From Bryobacterales bacterium (GTDB lineage Bacteria; Acidobacteriota; Terriglobia; Bryobacterales; Bryobacteraceae), in assembly GCA_947446025.1 (NCBI GenBank), contig CANFEY010000012.1, positions 1 to 64,000 on the forward strand: DNA of 64,000 bases, written 5' to 3'. Below, piece by piece: positions 27,353-37,531 of the stretch. A model generated the notes under the pieces. The model did no database searches and had not been told where the DNA came from. It was given only the letters and a program-made list of their open reading frames with translations. Numbering within the stretch: position 1 is the first letter of the stretch; every line of letters starts with the position of its first letter. The position numbers and the translations under genes were made by a program.

Positions 27353-27781
27353 CGTGTCAATGTGCCGTGAATCGGCCACGACAATGCGCTCTTCAAATTT
27401 CGTCGTGGTGCCGTCGAGCGCGATCTTGTCCAAATACACACCGGCCGAAAAGACGCTCATGTCCCCGTCGGCCGTCGTGCGGATCACCAGGTAGTTTGAG
27501 CGGCACACCGCCGTCTCGCCATCAAACGACTCAATCGACAAGCCGCTGATTTGGTGCGAGTAGTGATGTTCATCGTCGGTGATGCGGACCCGGTCGGCGA
27601 GCATGCCGTGGCCGCGGCATTCCATAACCGTGAGTTCGTCGCGGGTGGTGACGCGGTAGAGGCAGTAATCGGTGAACAAGTCCGGCCATTCGTCCATCCG
27701 GCCATCGTCAATCAAACGGATGTAGCGGGCGTGCAGGTCTTCGATCTGTCGGCGTTGCGCTTCGTTCACATGAATTATCAT
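27332..27781 (-). CDS. aromatic-ring-hydroxylating dioxygenase beta subunit-like / SnoaL-fold protein
   Basis: LHARYIRLIDDGRMDEWPDLFTDYCLYRVTTRDE...YLVIRTTADGDMSVFSAGVYLDKI. Confidence 0.72.
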   Translation of the reverse strand: MIIHVNEAQRRQIEDLHARYIRLIDDGRMDEWPDLFTDYCLYRVTTRDELTVMECRGHGMLADRVRITDDEHHYSHQISGLSIESFDGETAVCRSNYLVIRTTADGDMSVFSAGVYLDKIALDGTTTKFEERIVVADSRHIDTLLVIPL

Positions 27782-27788
27782 AGTCCCC

Positions 27789-29462
27789 ATGCGTACTCTT
27801 GCATTTTTGGCCTGCACGGCGGCGTTCGCGCAGACGGGCGCACCCGCGCTCAACGATTGGAGCAGTTACGGCGGCACGCAGTACAGCTGGCGTTACAGCG
27901 CCTTGAACCAGATCAACACCCAGAACATAAAGCAGCTCGCCCCCGCGTGGTTGTTTCAAACCGGCGACTATGCGGAGAACCTGCATTCGACGCCCATCGT
28001 GCAGAACGGCGTGATGTACCTGATCACCGCGCGCTTGCAGGTGTTCGCGCTCGATGCCACCAACGGCAAAGTGATCTGGCACTACCGTTACCCCTCGCCC
28101 GCCGCCGGGCTGCCCGGCACACACGCCGACTTCATTCAGAATCGCGGCGTTGCCATCGGCGACGGCAAAGTGTTCTTCGGTACCAAGGACAACTTCATGG
28201 TCGCGCTGGACCAAAGAACGGGCAAAGAAGTTTGGAAGGTTTCCATCGACGATCCCAAGCAATGCGGCTGCAACATCACAGGCGCGCCGCTAGTGGTGAA
28301 GGACAAGGTGATCATCGGCGGCAACGGCGGTGACCAGGCGCATCGCGGCTACCTCACAGCGCTGTCCACCAAGACTGGCCGGGTCGCGTGGCGCTGGTAT
28401 GTGGTGCCGGGTCCGGGCGAACCGGGCAACGATACGTGGAAGGGCGATAGCTGGCGCTACGGCGGCGGATCGCCGTGGCTCACTGGCTCCTACGATCCGG
28501 AGTTGAACTTGCTCTATTGGGGCACCGGCAACGCAGCCGCGGATTTCTACGACGGCGACCGCGTCGTAGCCGGCGCGAACAAAGGCGCACCGACGAATCT
28601 TTACACCGCAAGTGTGGTCGCGCTCGATGCCGATACCGGCAAGCTTCGCTGGCACTATCAGGAAGTCCCCGACGATGTGTGGGACTACGACGCCGCCTAC
28701 GAAGTGCTGTTGATGGACCGCGAAATCCGCGGGCAGATGCGCAAGATTCTGGTCCACATGAACAAGAGCGGGCTGACGTTTGTGCTGGACCGCGTGACCG
28801 GCCAATATCTCAGCGCGTTCATGGTGCCGGAGGTTTACAACTGGATCACCGGCTTCACCGAAGACGGCAAGCTGGTGGGCCGCAATGAACCCGTGCTGGG
28901 GCAGAAGGGCAATTTCTGTCCGTCGACGGCGGGCGCGAAGAGTTGGAACAGCATGGCATATTCGCCGCGCACCGGCTTCATTTACACACCCACGAATGAG
29001 ACCTGCAACGACATCACTTCAAACGCAACACCGGCGAGTGAAGGTAAGTTCTACATGAACGGCGAATTTCCGATGACGCTGCCGCCGGGGCGCACCACCT
29101 ATAGCCACGTGGATGCGTTCGATCCGGTGACGGGTAAGCGCATGTGGAGCATGCCGTACCGCCTGATGCTGCTCTCTTCGATGCTCACCACAGCGGGCGA
29201 CCTGGTGTTCACCGGCGATCCTGAGGGAAATTTCTTCGCGCTGGACGCGCGCTCTGGCAACAAGCTGTGGAATTTCCAGACGGGCGCGGGCCATCGTGGC
29301 GCGGCGATTTCCTATTCGGTGAACGGCAAGCAGTACATCGCGACGACCACGGGCTGGCATCAGACAGTGGTGGGCGGCGCGGTGGCTAGAATTTTCCCAG
29401 AGGAAGAGTTCCGGTTGGGTTCGACGTTGGTGGTGTTCGCATTGCCGGAGGGTACGCGATGA
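27789..29462 (+). CDS. PQQ-dependent (alcohol-type) dehydrogenase
   Basis: NDWSSYGGTQYSWRYSALNQINTQNIKQL, VALDQRTGKEVWK, VPDDVWDYDAAYE. Confidence 0.88.
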   Translation: MRTLAFLACTAAFAQTGAPALNDWSSYGGTQYSWRYSALNQINTQNIKQLAPAWLFQTGDYAENLHSTPIVQNGVMYLITARLQVFALDATNGKVIWHYRYPSPAAGLPGTHADFIQNRGVAIGDGKVFFGTKDNFMVALDQRTGKEVWKVSIDDPKQCGCNITGAPLVVKDKVIIGGNGGDQAHRGYLTALSTKTGRVAWRWYVVPGPGEPGNDTWKGDSWRYGGGSPWLTGSYDPELNLLYWGTGNAAADFYDGDRVVAGANKGAPTNLYTASVVALDADTGKLRWHYQEVPDDVWDYDAAYEVLLMDREIRGQMRKILVHMNKSGLTFVLDRVTGQYLSAFMVPEVYNWITGFTEDGKLVGRNEPVLGQKGNFCPSTAGAKSWNSMAYSPRTGFIYTPTNETCNDITSNATPASEGKFYMNGEFPMTLPPGRTTYSHVDAFDPVTGKRMWSMPYRLMLLSSMLTTAGDLVFTGDPEGNFFALDARSGNKLWNFQTGAGHRGAAISYSVNGKQYIATTTGWHQTVVGGAVARIFPEEEFRLGSTLVVFALPEGTR

Positions 29463-30178
29463 TTCGTTCGTTGGTGTTGAGCATGGTGGTATGCGGGATC
29501 GCGAATGCGCAGGCAGTCCGCGGAGAGCAAGTGTTCGTGCAGTCATGTAGCACGGGCTATTGCCACGGGTCGAGAGGTGTGGGAGCGGGTGCGCCGCGTC
29601 TGGCGGCTCGCGGGTTCGATCAGAATTCTATCCGCGCCACCATCACCAACGGAGTGACCGGCACCAGCATGCCGTCGTTTGCAAAGAGTCTTTCGCGGAC
29701 GGATCTTGCTGCCGTCGTGAACTATGTATCGGCCTTGAATGGCGCGACCGCAACGGCTGCCGCAACAGCTCCGGTGAAGCTGGCACCGCAGGCTGCGCGC
29801 GGCAAGGCGCTCTTCAGCGACGCCGTGAAGAGTTTTGGACGCTGCGCAACTTGCCATGAGGCAGGAGGGCTCGGCATCGCCGTGGCCCCGCCGATTCACG
29901 ACGTGCCTCTCAACGCCGCAGCCCTGAAGGCGCTAAAGACTCCGCGCGTAGTGACTGCAACCATTGCCGGGGAATCGATGCCTGCGTTAGTCGTCGCGAA
30001 GAAAACCGGCACCATCACGTTCTACGATCTGACCATGCCACCGCCTGTGCTGCGCACCGAACCGCCGGCGGAATTCACCAGCCGGGAGGAATCCACTTGG
30101 AAACACTCGGATGTGATCGGCGCGTATTCAGATGCCGACCTCACCCCGATCCTGACGTTCCTACGCGCCGTGAAGTAG
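29459..30178 (+). CDS. dihaem c-type cytochrome (CX4CH + CXXCH)
   Basis: Signal peptide; CSTGYCHG and CATCHEAGG; overlaps upstream PQQ dehydrogenase stop. Confidence 0.82.
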   Translation: MIRSLVLSMVVCGIANAQAVRGEQVFVQSCSTGYCHGSRGVGAGAPRLAARGFDQNSIRATITNGVTGTSMPSFAKSLSRTDLAAVVNYVSALNGATATAAATAPVKLAPQAARGKALFSDAVKSFGRCATCHEAGGLGIAVAPPIHDVPLNAAALKALKTPRVVTATIAGESMPALVVAKKTGTITFYDLTMPPPVLRTEPPAEFTSREESTWKHSDVIGAYSDADLTPILTFLRAVK

Positions 30179-31111
30179 TTACTTCGTCACGCCCGGTGCG
30201 TAGTAGCCTTGCCGCGCGCGGACGATCATGTCTCCCACGGCGACGACCTTCACGTTGATCTGGTGATACTTCCCGTCGCGGATCAGCGGTTCCGGGCGAT
30301 ACAGCACGTTGTATTGGTGACGCAGCTCGTTGGTGATGTTCACGAACGACTGCCCCAGGTCCTCTTCCTTGAACGGGAAGTATGCCAGGCCGCCGGTCTG
30401 CTCGCCGAGGTACCGGAGAACCTTGTCGCCGTCTGTGGAGTTGTGAGTGATGTTCGTGGAGACGGTATAGATGACAACGTCGGCTTTCTGCGCCATCTCC
30501 AGCGCCTGCTCGCGGCTGAATTCGCTCAGCGTGTCTTCACCGTCACTCAGGATGATGATCGCCCGGCGGTACTTGTCGTGGGGTTCGTCTTTCGTTAGTT
30601 GTTCGGAGGCGCGGTAGATCGCGTCGTAGAGAGCCGTTCCACCTCCGGCCTGCATGCGGCGGACGGCGGACGTAAGCGCGGTCTTGTCACCCATAAGGTC
30701 GACGGCCAACTGCGCCACGGTATCGAAGTGCATGATCAGCGCCTTATCTTGTCCTGTGCGCATCGCCGTGTTGATGAAGTCCACGGCGGCGTCCTGCAGG
30801 AAGCGGAAGCGTGTGCGGATGCTGTTGCTGGTGTCGACAAGAATTGCCAGACGCAGGGGCAGGTCGGTTTCGGCGGTGAACTCCAGGATGTTCTGTTTGC
30901 GCTTGTTTTCGGTGATCTCGAAGTCTTCCTTCTTGAGTTCTGTCATGAAGCGGCCCTTCTTGTCGGTGACGGTGAACAGCAGGTTGACGCGGGTCACGTC
31001 AAGCGTGAAGGGCGTGTCGGAATCCTGCGGGCCGGCGTCAACCGGAACGGGCGGCTTGGTCTGCGCGAACGTCATCGCGGAGAACAGAAGGAGAAGGCCT
31101 AGATGTTTCAT
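30179..31111 (-). CDS. VWFA-related domain secreted protein
   Basis: DVTRVNLLFTVTDKKGRFMTELKKEDFEITENKRKQ, LAILVDTSNSIRTRF, RAIIILSDGEDTLS. Confidence 0.88.
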   Translation of the reverse strand: MKHLGLLLLFSAMTFAQTKPPVPVDAGPQDSDTPFTLDVTRVNLLFTVTDKKGRFMTELKKEDFEITENKRKQNILEFTAETDLPLRLAILVDTSNSIRTRFRFLQDAAVDFINTAMRTGQDKALIMHFDTVAQLAVDLMGDKTALTSAVRRMQAGGGTALYDAIYRASEQLTKDEPHDKYRRAIIILSDGEDTLSEFSREQALEMAQKADVVIYTVSTNITHNSTDGDKVLRYLGEQTGGLAYFPFKEEDLGQSFVNITNELRHQYNVLYRPEPLIRDGKYHQINVKVVAVGDMIVRARQGYYAPGVTK

Positions 31112-31123
31112 GGCTACTTTGAA

Positions 31124-32029
31124 TTATAGACCTGTCAGCCAGTCCGCGAGGTCGCGGGGGAGTGGCGCTTCGACGAGGACCCGCTCATCAGCGGCAGGGC
31201 TGTCGAATTCGATGCGCCAGGCGTGCAGAAACATGCGCGGAGCATCGGGCTGTTTGGCGGAGCCGTAAACTACGTCGCCCGCGACCGGATGACCCAGGCT
31301 CTGTAGGTGTACGCGGATTTGATGCGTGCGTCCGGTGCCGATGCGGACTTCGAGGTAGGTGAACTTCTCGAAGCGCTGCAGCACCCGGTATTCGGTGAGG
31401 GCCTCGCGTCCCGTTGCAACTCCGCAGGTCATGCGCGTCCGGCGGACTGGGTCACGCGAGATCGGCTTGGTGACGCGGCCTGTTTCGTCGCGAACTTTCC
31501 CGCGCACCAACGCCAAATACGTCTTCGACACGGTGCGCCCCGAAAACTGCGCCGCCAGCGACTGATGGGCAGCATCTGTACGAGCCACTAGGATCACACC
31601 GCTGGTGTCCTTATCCAAGCGATGCACGATGCCGGGGCGCAGGTCTCCGCCGACGTGCGAGAGATCTTCCTGGAAACGATGCACCAGCCGGTTGACCAGC
31701 GTGCCGTCGTGATTCCCCGCGCCTGCGTGGACAATCATTCCTGCCGGCTTGTTGATCGCGAGGACTGCGGCGTCTTCATACAGCACCTCGACTGGCAAGT
31801 CCTCCGGCATCGCTTTCAATGGCGTGAGATTCGCGGGCTGCACGTCCACACGCTGGCCGCCGCGCAACAGAGTGGAAACCTTTGCGGGAACGCCGTCCAC
31901 CGCCACGTGCCCATCCTTCACCCACGATTGCAAACGGCTGCGGCTGTACTCCGGCAGTTGCTCTTGCAGAAAGTGATCGAGGCGCTTCTGAACGTCCCTT
32001 TCACCGGCGATGAGTGAGTGCGGCGTCAC
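31124..32029 (-). CDS. RluA/RluD family pseudouridine synthase
   Basis: S4-like domain then INKPAGMIVHAGAGNHDGTLVNRL, RPGIVHRLDKDTSGVILVART; GTG start overlapping metW stop (GTGA). Confidence 0.92.
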   Translation of the reverse strand: MTPHSLIAGERDVQKRLDHFLQEQLPEYSRSRLQSWVKDGHVAVDGVPAKVSTLLRGGQRVDVQPANLTPLKAMPEDLPVEVLYEDAAVLAINKPAGMIVHAGAGNHDGTLVNRLVHRFQEDLSHVGGDLRPGIVHRLDKDTSGVILVARTDAAHQSLAAQFSGRTVSKTYLALVRGKVRDETGRVTKPISRDPVRRTRMTCGVATGREALTEYRVLQRFEKFTYLEVRIGTGRTHQIRVHLQSLGHPVAGDVVYGSAKQPDAPRMFLHAWRIEFDSPAADERVLVEAPLPRDLADWLTGL

Positions 32030-32616
32030 TTGGATTGTGCCGACACGAGAAATACCGCGACCTCGGCCATCAGGTTCGGAAACGCAGTGATCTGTTTCTG
32101 TTTGGAGACGAACACTCGCTTTTCGAGGCGCCAGCCTTGGCGTTCCGCCAGCGATTCGAAATCGAGCACGCTCAGGAAGTGGATGTTGGGAGAATCGAAC
32201 CACTCGTGCGGAAAAAGATCCGTGCGCGGAGCCTTGCCTGCCCACATCGTCGCCCAGCGGACTGAATAGTGGCCGAAATTCGGGAACGTCACGATGGCGC
32301 GCTTGCCCACGCGCAGCATTCCATTGAGCACGCGCAACGGATCGCGCGTTTCCTGCAAGGTCTGCGAAAGAATCACGTAGTCGAAGACGTGGTCGGGGTA
32401 GTCGGTCACGGCGGATTCAAGGTTGCCCTGATACACAGAGACGCCGCGCGCGATGGCGCGTTGCACTTTTGGTCCGGCCAACTCCACACCGCGGCCATCG
32501 ACGTGTTTGTGCTCCTTGAGCCAGTCGAGCAGTTCGCCCTCGCCGCAGCCCAGGTCGAGCACGCGGGTGCCGGGGTTGACCAGTTCGCCGATGATTTCAA
32601 AGAGGAGGTTATCCAC
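32026..32616 (-). CDS. metW: methionine biosynthesis protein MetW
   Basis: VLDLGCGEGELLDWL, VDGRGVEL, VILSQTLQETRDP; directly downstream of metX. Confidence 0.92.
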   Translation of the reverse strand: MDNLLFEIIGELVNPGTRVLDLGCGEGELLDWLKEHKHVDGRGVELAGPKVQRAIARGVSVYQGNLESAVTDYPDHVFDYVILSQTLQETRDPLRVLNGMLRVGKRAIVTFPNFGHYSVRWATMWAGKAPRTDLFPHEWFDSPNIHFLSVLDFESLAERQGWRLEKRVFVSKQKQITAFPNLMAEVAVFLVSAQSK

Positions 32617-33724
32617 GTTGGACCTTTTGGGGTTGCGCCTTTTGCCGCGTCACATCGCGGAACGTGCTGGCGAGGAACCCCGCGACCACTTCCTTCTGCT
32701 TATCCACTTCCACCAGGAACGCATCGTGCCCATAGCGTGAATCGAGATTGCAGTAAGCCACGTCGCAGTTGCGGCCGCGCAGAGCGCTCGCGATTTCAAG
32801 CGACTGGTAGCTGGGATACAGCCAATCAGACGTGAAGCTGATGACCAGGAAGCGAGCCTTCATGCCGTCAAACAACACGCCGAGCGCGCCGCGCTGCGTC
32901 AGGTCGAAGGTGTCCATCGCACGCGTGATGTAGATATAGGAATTCGCATCGAAACGATCCACGAACTTGTAGCCTTGATACTGCAAGTAGCTTTCGACCT
33001 CGAATTGCTCCCCGCCTGGGGAAGTCTCATTGGCACGCACGCGGCGGCCGAACTTTTCGCGCATGCTGTCGTCACTCATGTAAGTGATGTGGCCCACCAT
33101 GCGAGCCAGCTTGAGTCCGGTGCCGGGAAGCTTCTGCCCATAGTAGTTGCCGGCGGCCCAATCGGGGTCGGCCATGATGGCTTGGCGTCCGACTTCGTTA
33201 AACGCGATCTGCTGCGCGCTGTGCTGCGCGGTGGTGGCGATGGGCAGCGCGGCGGCAACGCTTTCCGGATAGGTCACGGCCCATTCCAGCGCCTGCATTC
33301 CACCCATGGAACCACCGGCCACGGCGAGCAGCCGTTCGATGCCGAGGCGGTCCACAAGTTTCTTCTGCAAACGCACCATGTCGGCGATGGTCACTTGCGG
33401 GAACGTCATGGCCCAGCGTTGGCCGGTAACCGGATTGATGGAGCCGGGACCGGTGGTGCCGCGGCAACCGCCGAGCACGTTGGAGCAGATTACGAAGTAC
33501 TTGTCGGTATCGAACGCGAGGCCGGGGCCGATCATGTTGAACCACCAGCCGCCGTCGCCCGCGGCATGTGCGTCGCCGGAAAACGCGTGGGCAACCAGGA
33601 TCGCGTTGCTGCGGTCGGCGTTCAGCGAGCCGTAGGTTTCATACGCGGCATCCACCTGCGAAAGCGTGACGCCGCAATCCAGCTCCAGGGATTCAAAGGT
33701 ATGCGTGCCGGTTTCCGTGACCAT
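32609..33724 (-). CDS. metX: homoserine O-acetyltransferase
   Basis: YETYGSLNADRSNAILVAHAFSGDAHA, GGSMGGMQALEWAV, SYLQYQGYKFVDRFDANSYIYITRAMDTFD. Confidence 0.95.
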   Translation of the reverse strand: MVTETGTHTFESLELDCGVTLSQVDAAYETYGSLNADRSNAILVAHAFSGDAHAAGDGGWWFNMIGPGLAFDTDKYFVICSNVLGGCRGTTGPGSINPVTGQRWAMTFPQVTIADMVRLQKKLVDRLGIERLLAVAGGSMGGMQALEWAVTYPESVAAALPIATTAQHSAQQIAFNEVGRQAIMADPDWAAGNYYGQKLPGTGLKLARMVGHITYMSDDSMREKFGRRVRANETSPGGEQFEVESYLQYQGYKFVDRFDANSYIYITRAMDTFDLTQRGALGVLFDGMKARFLVISFTSDWLYPSYQSLEIASALRGRNCDVAYCNLDSRYGHDAFLVEVDKQKEVVAGFLASTFRDVTRQKAQPQKVQRG

Positions 33725-33754
33725 TTAGAGACGTGTACTTTTAGTGTACAAGCC

Positions 33755-34582
33755 TCACGATAGCTCGTCATACCTTGAGAGCTGGCCCCCGCTGAGGATC
33801 TTCGCCCAGTAGTCGAAATACTTGTCGGTCTTGCGGTAGCCGCTGTGATCCTTTTTCACGCGCGCCGTGCAGTCGACCACGTAGACATTGGGCGTTTTCG
33901 CCAGCGTGACGGGCTTGCTGCGCGGACCCTTGCGGCCGAGCGCGCCGTGGATGCCATCGGTAATGTCGCCCACCCAGAAGCCGGTGCTGAGGACAGAATC
34001 TTGATCAGAGTGGCAGACGAAGCAGCGGTTGCAACTGTCCATCGCGGGGAAGAACGCTTCGTCCGGCTCGAGCAAATGGTTGTCCACCGCGGGTGCCGTG
34101 AGAATGAGGTTATCGACGAACACTTTCTTCGGGTTCTTCAGCGCCGACAATGCCACGCGCGCGCCGAGCGAATGGGTTTGCACGTCCACAGAGTGGGCAA
34201 CGGTGCGCAGCGCGTTGACCAGTTCGAGCAGCCGCGCCCCCGAACGAGTCGCGTTCAACACAGCCGGAGCGTAACCGAGCGAGGTAGAAAACCCCGGCCA
34301 CAGGAATCCTATGACTGTGCCGTAGCCCTGTGGTCCGGCAACTCCGGTTTTACGCATGCGGTCGACTATTTCCCAATACGCGGCCATGGCTTGGCCGACG
34401 CCGGTGTTGAAGCCATGCACCAGGATTCCCACGTGTTTGTCGGTGGCTGCGTTGAGGATATCGGTCAGCGTCAGGTCGTCAAACTTCTCCGGGTCCAGCG
34501 GATTCTTGTAATTCCGATAGCGGTTTTCGGACGCTAGAAGTTGGGTCGGCTTGAACCCCTTGCGGCAGCTGACAACGTACAT
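33755..34582 (-). CDS. alpha/beta hydrolase, DUF900-like
   Basis: VGILVHGFNTGVGQA...VQTHSLGARVALSAL. Confidence 0.75.
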   Translation of the reverse strand: MYVVSCRKGFKPTQLLASENRYRNYKNPLDPEKFDDLTLTDILNAATDKHVGILVHGFNTGVGQAMAAYWEIVDRMRKTGVAGPQGYGTVIGFLWPGFSTSLGYAPAVLNATRSGARLLELVNALRTVAHSVDVQTHSLGARVALSALKNPKKVFVDNLILTAPAVDNHLLEPDEAFFPAMDSCNRCFVCHSDQDSVLSTGFWVGDITDGIHGALGRKGPRSKPVTLAKTPNVYVVDCTARVKKDHSGYRKTDKYFDYWAKILSGGQLSRYDELS

Positions 34583-34597
34583 GAACTCCTCCTGTTT

Positions 34598-36136
34598 TTA
34601 CTTCTTCCCCATCACGATGCTGACGTCGTCCGGGTTGATCAAGTCTGGCACAGTCCAGCCGTCGAGGTTGTATTCGGACATGCACTGCTCGGCGAAGCCT
34701 TTATATTTGGCGCTGTGGCCCATGAGGTCGGAAACCATGAGCGTCTCGAAGCGGATGCTTTCGTGGTTGCCGAAGTAGTTGCGCTCATAGAGTTCATGAC
34801 GACCGCCGAATTCGGTACCCATGGCGTCCCACATGAGTTTCATCACCTTCACGCGGTCTTCGGCGGAGTAGCCGTTGGAGCCGCGGACGTATTGGTCGAG
34901 GTATTTGCGGATGTCCGGATTCTGGAAATCGCGCGCGTGGCTGGGCAGGTAGATGAGCGCGCTGGCGAGGACGTTTTCGACGATTTCCTTGAGCTTGGGG
35001 TAAATCGTGCTGGCGGCGACGCGATAGGCGAGGCCGTAATCGAGATTCGGGAGCACGTAACCCGGGGTCCAGTCCTTCGTCGTCCGGGCCATCGCGTCGG
35101 TAAGGCCCCAGAAGAGATTGCGCCATGCGAGCACTTCGCCGACCTGGGCTTGCACACCTCGGAAGTCCTTGGAGCCTGTCGCATCCACGCACTTGAGTAG
35201 GACGCCGGCGATGAAGTCGAGCTTGACCGACAGGCGCACGCAGCCATGGAACATGAAGCGCGGCAGGAAGCCGGAGCGCGGGAAGAAGTTGTTGACCTTG
35301 TCGATGTCGCCGTAAGCGAAGACGTTCTCATAGGGCACGAAAACTTTGTCGAAGACGATGATGGAATCGTTCTCGTCTAGACGGCTGGATAGCGGGTAGT
35401 CGAACGGGCTTCCCGTCGCCGCGGCCTGTAGTTCGTACGACGGGCGGCAGATCAGCTTCACTCCCGGCGCGTCGGTGGGGACGATGCAGACGAAGGCAAA
35501 ATCCTTGGTCTTGATGGGCAGCGCTCCGTTGTTGGCGATGAAGTTGTAATGCGTCAGCGCCGAGGTGGTGGCCACCACCTTCGCTCCACTCACGATCAGC
35601 CCCGCGTCGGTTTCTTTCTCGACGTGCATGTAGACGTCGCGGCACTCTTCCAGCTGCTTGTTGCGATCCACGGGCGGATTCACAATCGCGTGGTTGACGA
35701 AGGTACACTCTTCCTGCGTTTTCTTGTACCAGCGTTTGGCGTTCTCGTGATACGGGTGGTAGAAATCGGAGTTCGCGCCGAGCGTGGCCAGGAACGCCGC
35801 CTTGTAGTCCGGGCTGCGGCCCATCCAGCCGTACGTCACGCGAGCCCACTCCGCAATCGCATCGCGCGAGCCGACCATCTCTTCCACATTCTTCGGAGCT
35901 TGGAAGAAGCGTTGCGTGTAGCCGCCGCTGCCGGTGTCGGTGGGCGTGCAGAGGATGCCTTTCTTCTCGCCATGCAGCGCGTCATACAGGCGCGCGATCA
36001 TGCGGACCGTGTTGCGAAACGCGGGGTGCGTGGTGACGTCCTTGACGCGCTCGCCGTAGATGTAAATCTCACGCCCGTCGCGCAGGCTCTCGATGTATTC
36101 TTGTCCGGTGAATGGGCGGGTCCGCTGGGTGTCCAT
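34598..36136 (-). CDS. 4-hydroxyphenylacetate 3-hydroxylase family protein (HpaB-like)
   Basis: 512 aa; [75 protein letters not shown]. Confidence 0.88.
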   Translation of the reverse strand: MDTQRTRPFTGQEYIESLRDGREIYIYGERVKDVTTHPAFRNTVRMIARLYDALHGEKKGILCTPTDTGSGGYTQRFFQAPKNVEEMVGSRDAIAEWARVTYGWMGRSPDYKAAFLATLGANSDFYHPYHENAKRWYKKTQEECTFVNHAIVNPPVDRNKQLEECRDVYMHVEKETDAGLIVSGAKVVATTSALTHYNFIANNGALPIKTKDFAFVCIVPTDAPGVKLICRPSYELQAAATGSPFDYPLSSRLDENDSIIVFDKVFVPYENVFAYGDIDKVNNFFPRSGFLPRFMFHGCVRLSVKLDFIAGVLLKCVDATGSKDFRGVQAQVGEVLAWRNLFWGLTDAMARTTKDWTPGYVLPNLDYGLAYRVAASTIYPKLKEIVENVLASALIYLPSHARDFQNPDIRKYLDQYVRGSNGYSAEDRVKVMKLMWDAMGTEFGGRHELYERNYFGNHESIRFETLMVSDLMGHSAKYKGFAEQCMSEYNLDGWTVPDLINPDDVSIVMGKK

Positions 36137-36142
36137 GGCTTG

Positions 36143-36367
36143 TCAGTCTATCAAATGGTGACGAGGCGAAGCTCGGGGGGCGATTCGGCGCAGGTCCGCG
36201 GCATCGCTGGTGACTACGGCCTGTCCCGCTTTGCGGGCGCAAATGGAGACATGGGCGTCGACGATGTCTTTCGTCCCCGTGGACGCGAGCAGGAGTGCGA
36301 CGGCGGTAGCGGCAAGATCCCCAAAGCCAGCATTGAGCGCGCAATGGCGCCAATGTTTGCCGCGGAC
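36143..36367 (-). pseudogene. truncated PIN-domain (VapC-like) toxin fragment
   Basis: Minus frame reads VRGKHWRHCALNAGFGDLAATAVALLLASTGTKDIVDAHVSICARKAGQAVVTSDAADLRRIAPRASPRHHLID*; in-frame TAG just upstream. Upstream boundary approximate. Confidence 0.65.
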
Positions 36368-36374
36368 GCTCTAT

Positions 36375-36464
36375 TCCAAGCTGACTAAGAACGAGAGCGT
36401 CAGCATCAACAGCTTGGTGACCGCGATCATTGCGGAGGCTGTCGGGGCGAGGTTGGCGCGCTAG
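36375..36464 (+). pseudogene. RHH/HicB-like antitoxin C-terminal fragment
   Basis: Plus frame ends LYSKLTKNESVSINSLVTAIIAEAVGARLAR*, resembling C-terminal RHH segments. Confidence 0.4.
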
Positions 36465-36501
36465 CCCCTACACGTTTTCGCGCTGTGCGATGATAGCGGC
36501 T

Positions 36502-37344
36502 ATGTGGAAGCCACTTACCCTCGCCATTACCGTGTCCCTCGCTGCTCAAGCTGCCGTTAAGACCGACATGCTGGTCTCCGGCGCGTGGCTCGCCGACCAT
36601 TTGAAGGACGCAAACCTCGTCATCCTGCACGTGGCCCCGGCGCGCACGAGCTACGATGCCAACCACATTCCGGGGGCGCGCTACGTTGCGTTCGGTGAAC
36701 TCGCGGTGACCAAGGACGGCATCTCGAACGAACTCCCCGCGGTGGCCGATTTAAAAGCTGTGTTCGAACGCGCTGGAGTCAACGACAACGCGCGCGTGAT
36801 TCTGGTGACCGACGGCAGCGTGCTTTCGGCGACGCGGGCTTATTTCACGCTCGATTATTTGGGCCACGATCAGACCGCGCTGCTGGATGGAGGCATGGAA
36901 CAGTGGATCAAGGACGGGCGCGCGCTGACGAAGGACGCTCCCGTGGTAGCAGCAGGCAAGTTCACGCCGAAGCCGCGGCCGGAGCTGATCGTCAGCACGC
37001 CGGACGTCCAAAAGCAGACCACCGCCCCGTCAGCCAGGCTAACCCTGCTCGACGTGCGCAGCGCGCCTGAATTCACGGACCGCGGCCACATCCCGACGTC
37101 TCTCAATGCCAACTGGACCGATTCCCAACTCACAGGGAGTTCGGTGCTGAAGTCCGAAGACGCCCTGCGCCAACTCTACGCGGCCGCTGGCTTGGCGCCC
37201 AACAAGACTGTGGTCACCTACTGCAACTCCGGCATGCAGGCCAGCCAGTCGTACTTCACGCTGAAGTACCTCGGCTACGACGTGAAGCTCTACGACGGCA
37301 GCTTGGGCGAGTGGAACAAGGTGGGCGGGGCGATTCAGAAGTAA
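36502..37344 (+). CDS. secreted two-domain sulfurtransferase (rhodanese)
   Basis: VSGAWLADHLKDANLVILHVAPARTSYDANHIPGARY, LLDVRSAPEF, VVTYCNSGMQASQSYFTLKYLGY. Confidence 0.88.
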   Translation: MWKPLTLAITVSLAAQAAVKTDMLVSGAWLADHLKDANLVILHVAPARTSYDANHIPGARYVAFGELAVTKDGISNELPAVADLKAVFERAGVNDNARVILVTDGSVLSATRAYFTLDYLGHDQTALLDGGMEQWIKDGRALTKDAPVVAAGKFTPKPRPELIVSTPDVQKQTTAPSARLTLLDVRSAPEFTDRGHIPTSLNANWTDSQLTGSSVLKSEDALRQLYAAAGLAPNKTVVTYCNSGMQASQSYFTLKYLGYDVKLYDGSLGEWNKVGGAIQK

Positions 37345-37531
37345 ATTGCCTCCGCGTGGAACCTCGTGTTGGGGGGCGAGGGCGGTCCGCACGGAGGCGT
37401 TACTGCGATTGCCCCTGTGACGCGCGCGTTTCCGGTTTTCTTCCCTGTTTCTCAAAGAACTTTTTTGGCCGCCCTTGCTATCATGGATTTTACCCCCGGG
37501 CCGCCTCGGCCTCGATTTCCCGGTCTCTTAC

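Noticed and set aside
37345-37531. Possible riboswitch before the fused oxidoreductase (GCCTCCG...CGGAGGC)
   Set aside because: Only a 7-bp inverted repeat with no further recognisable consensus; insufficient support.
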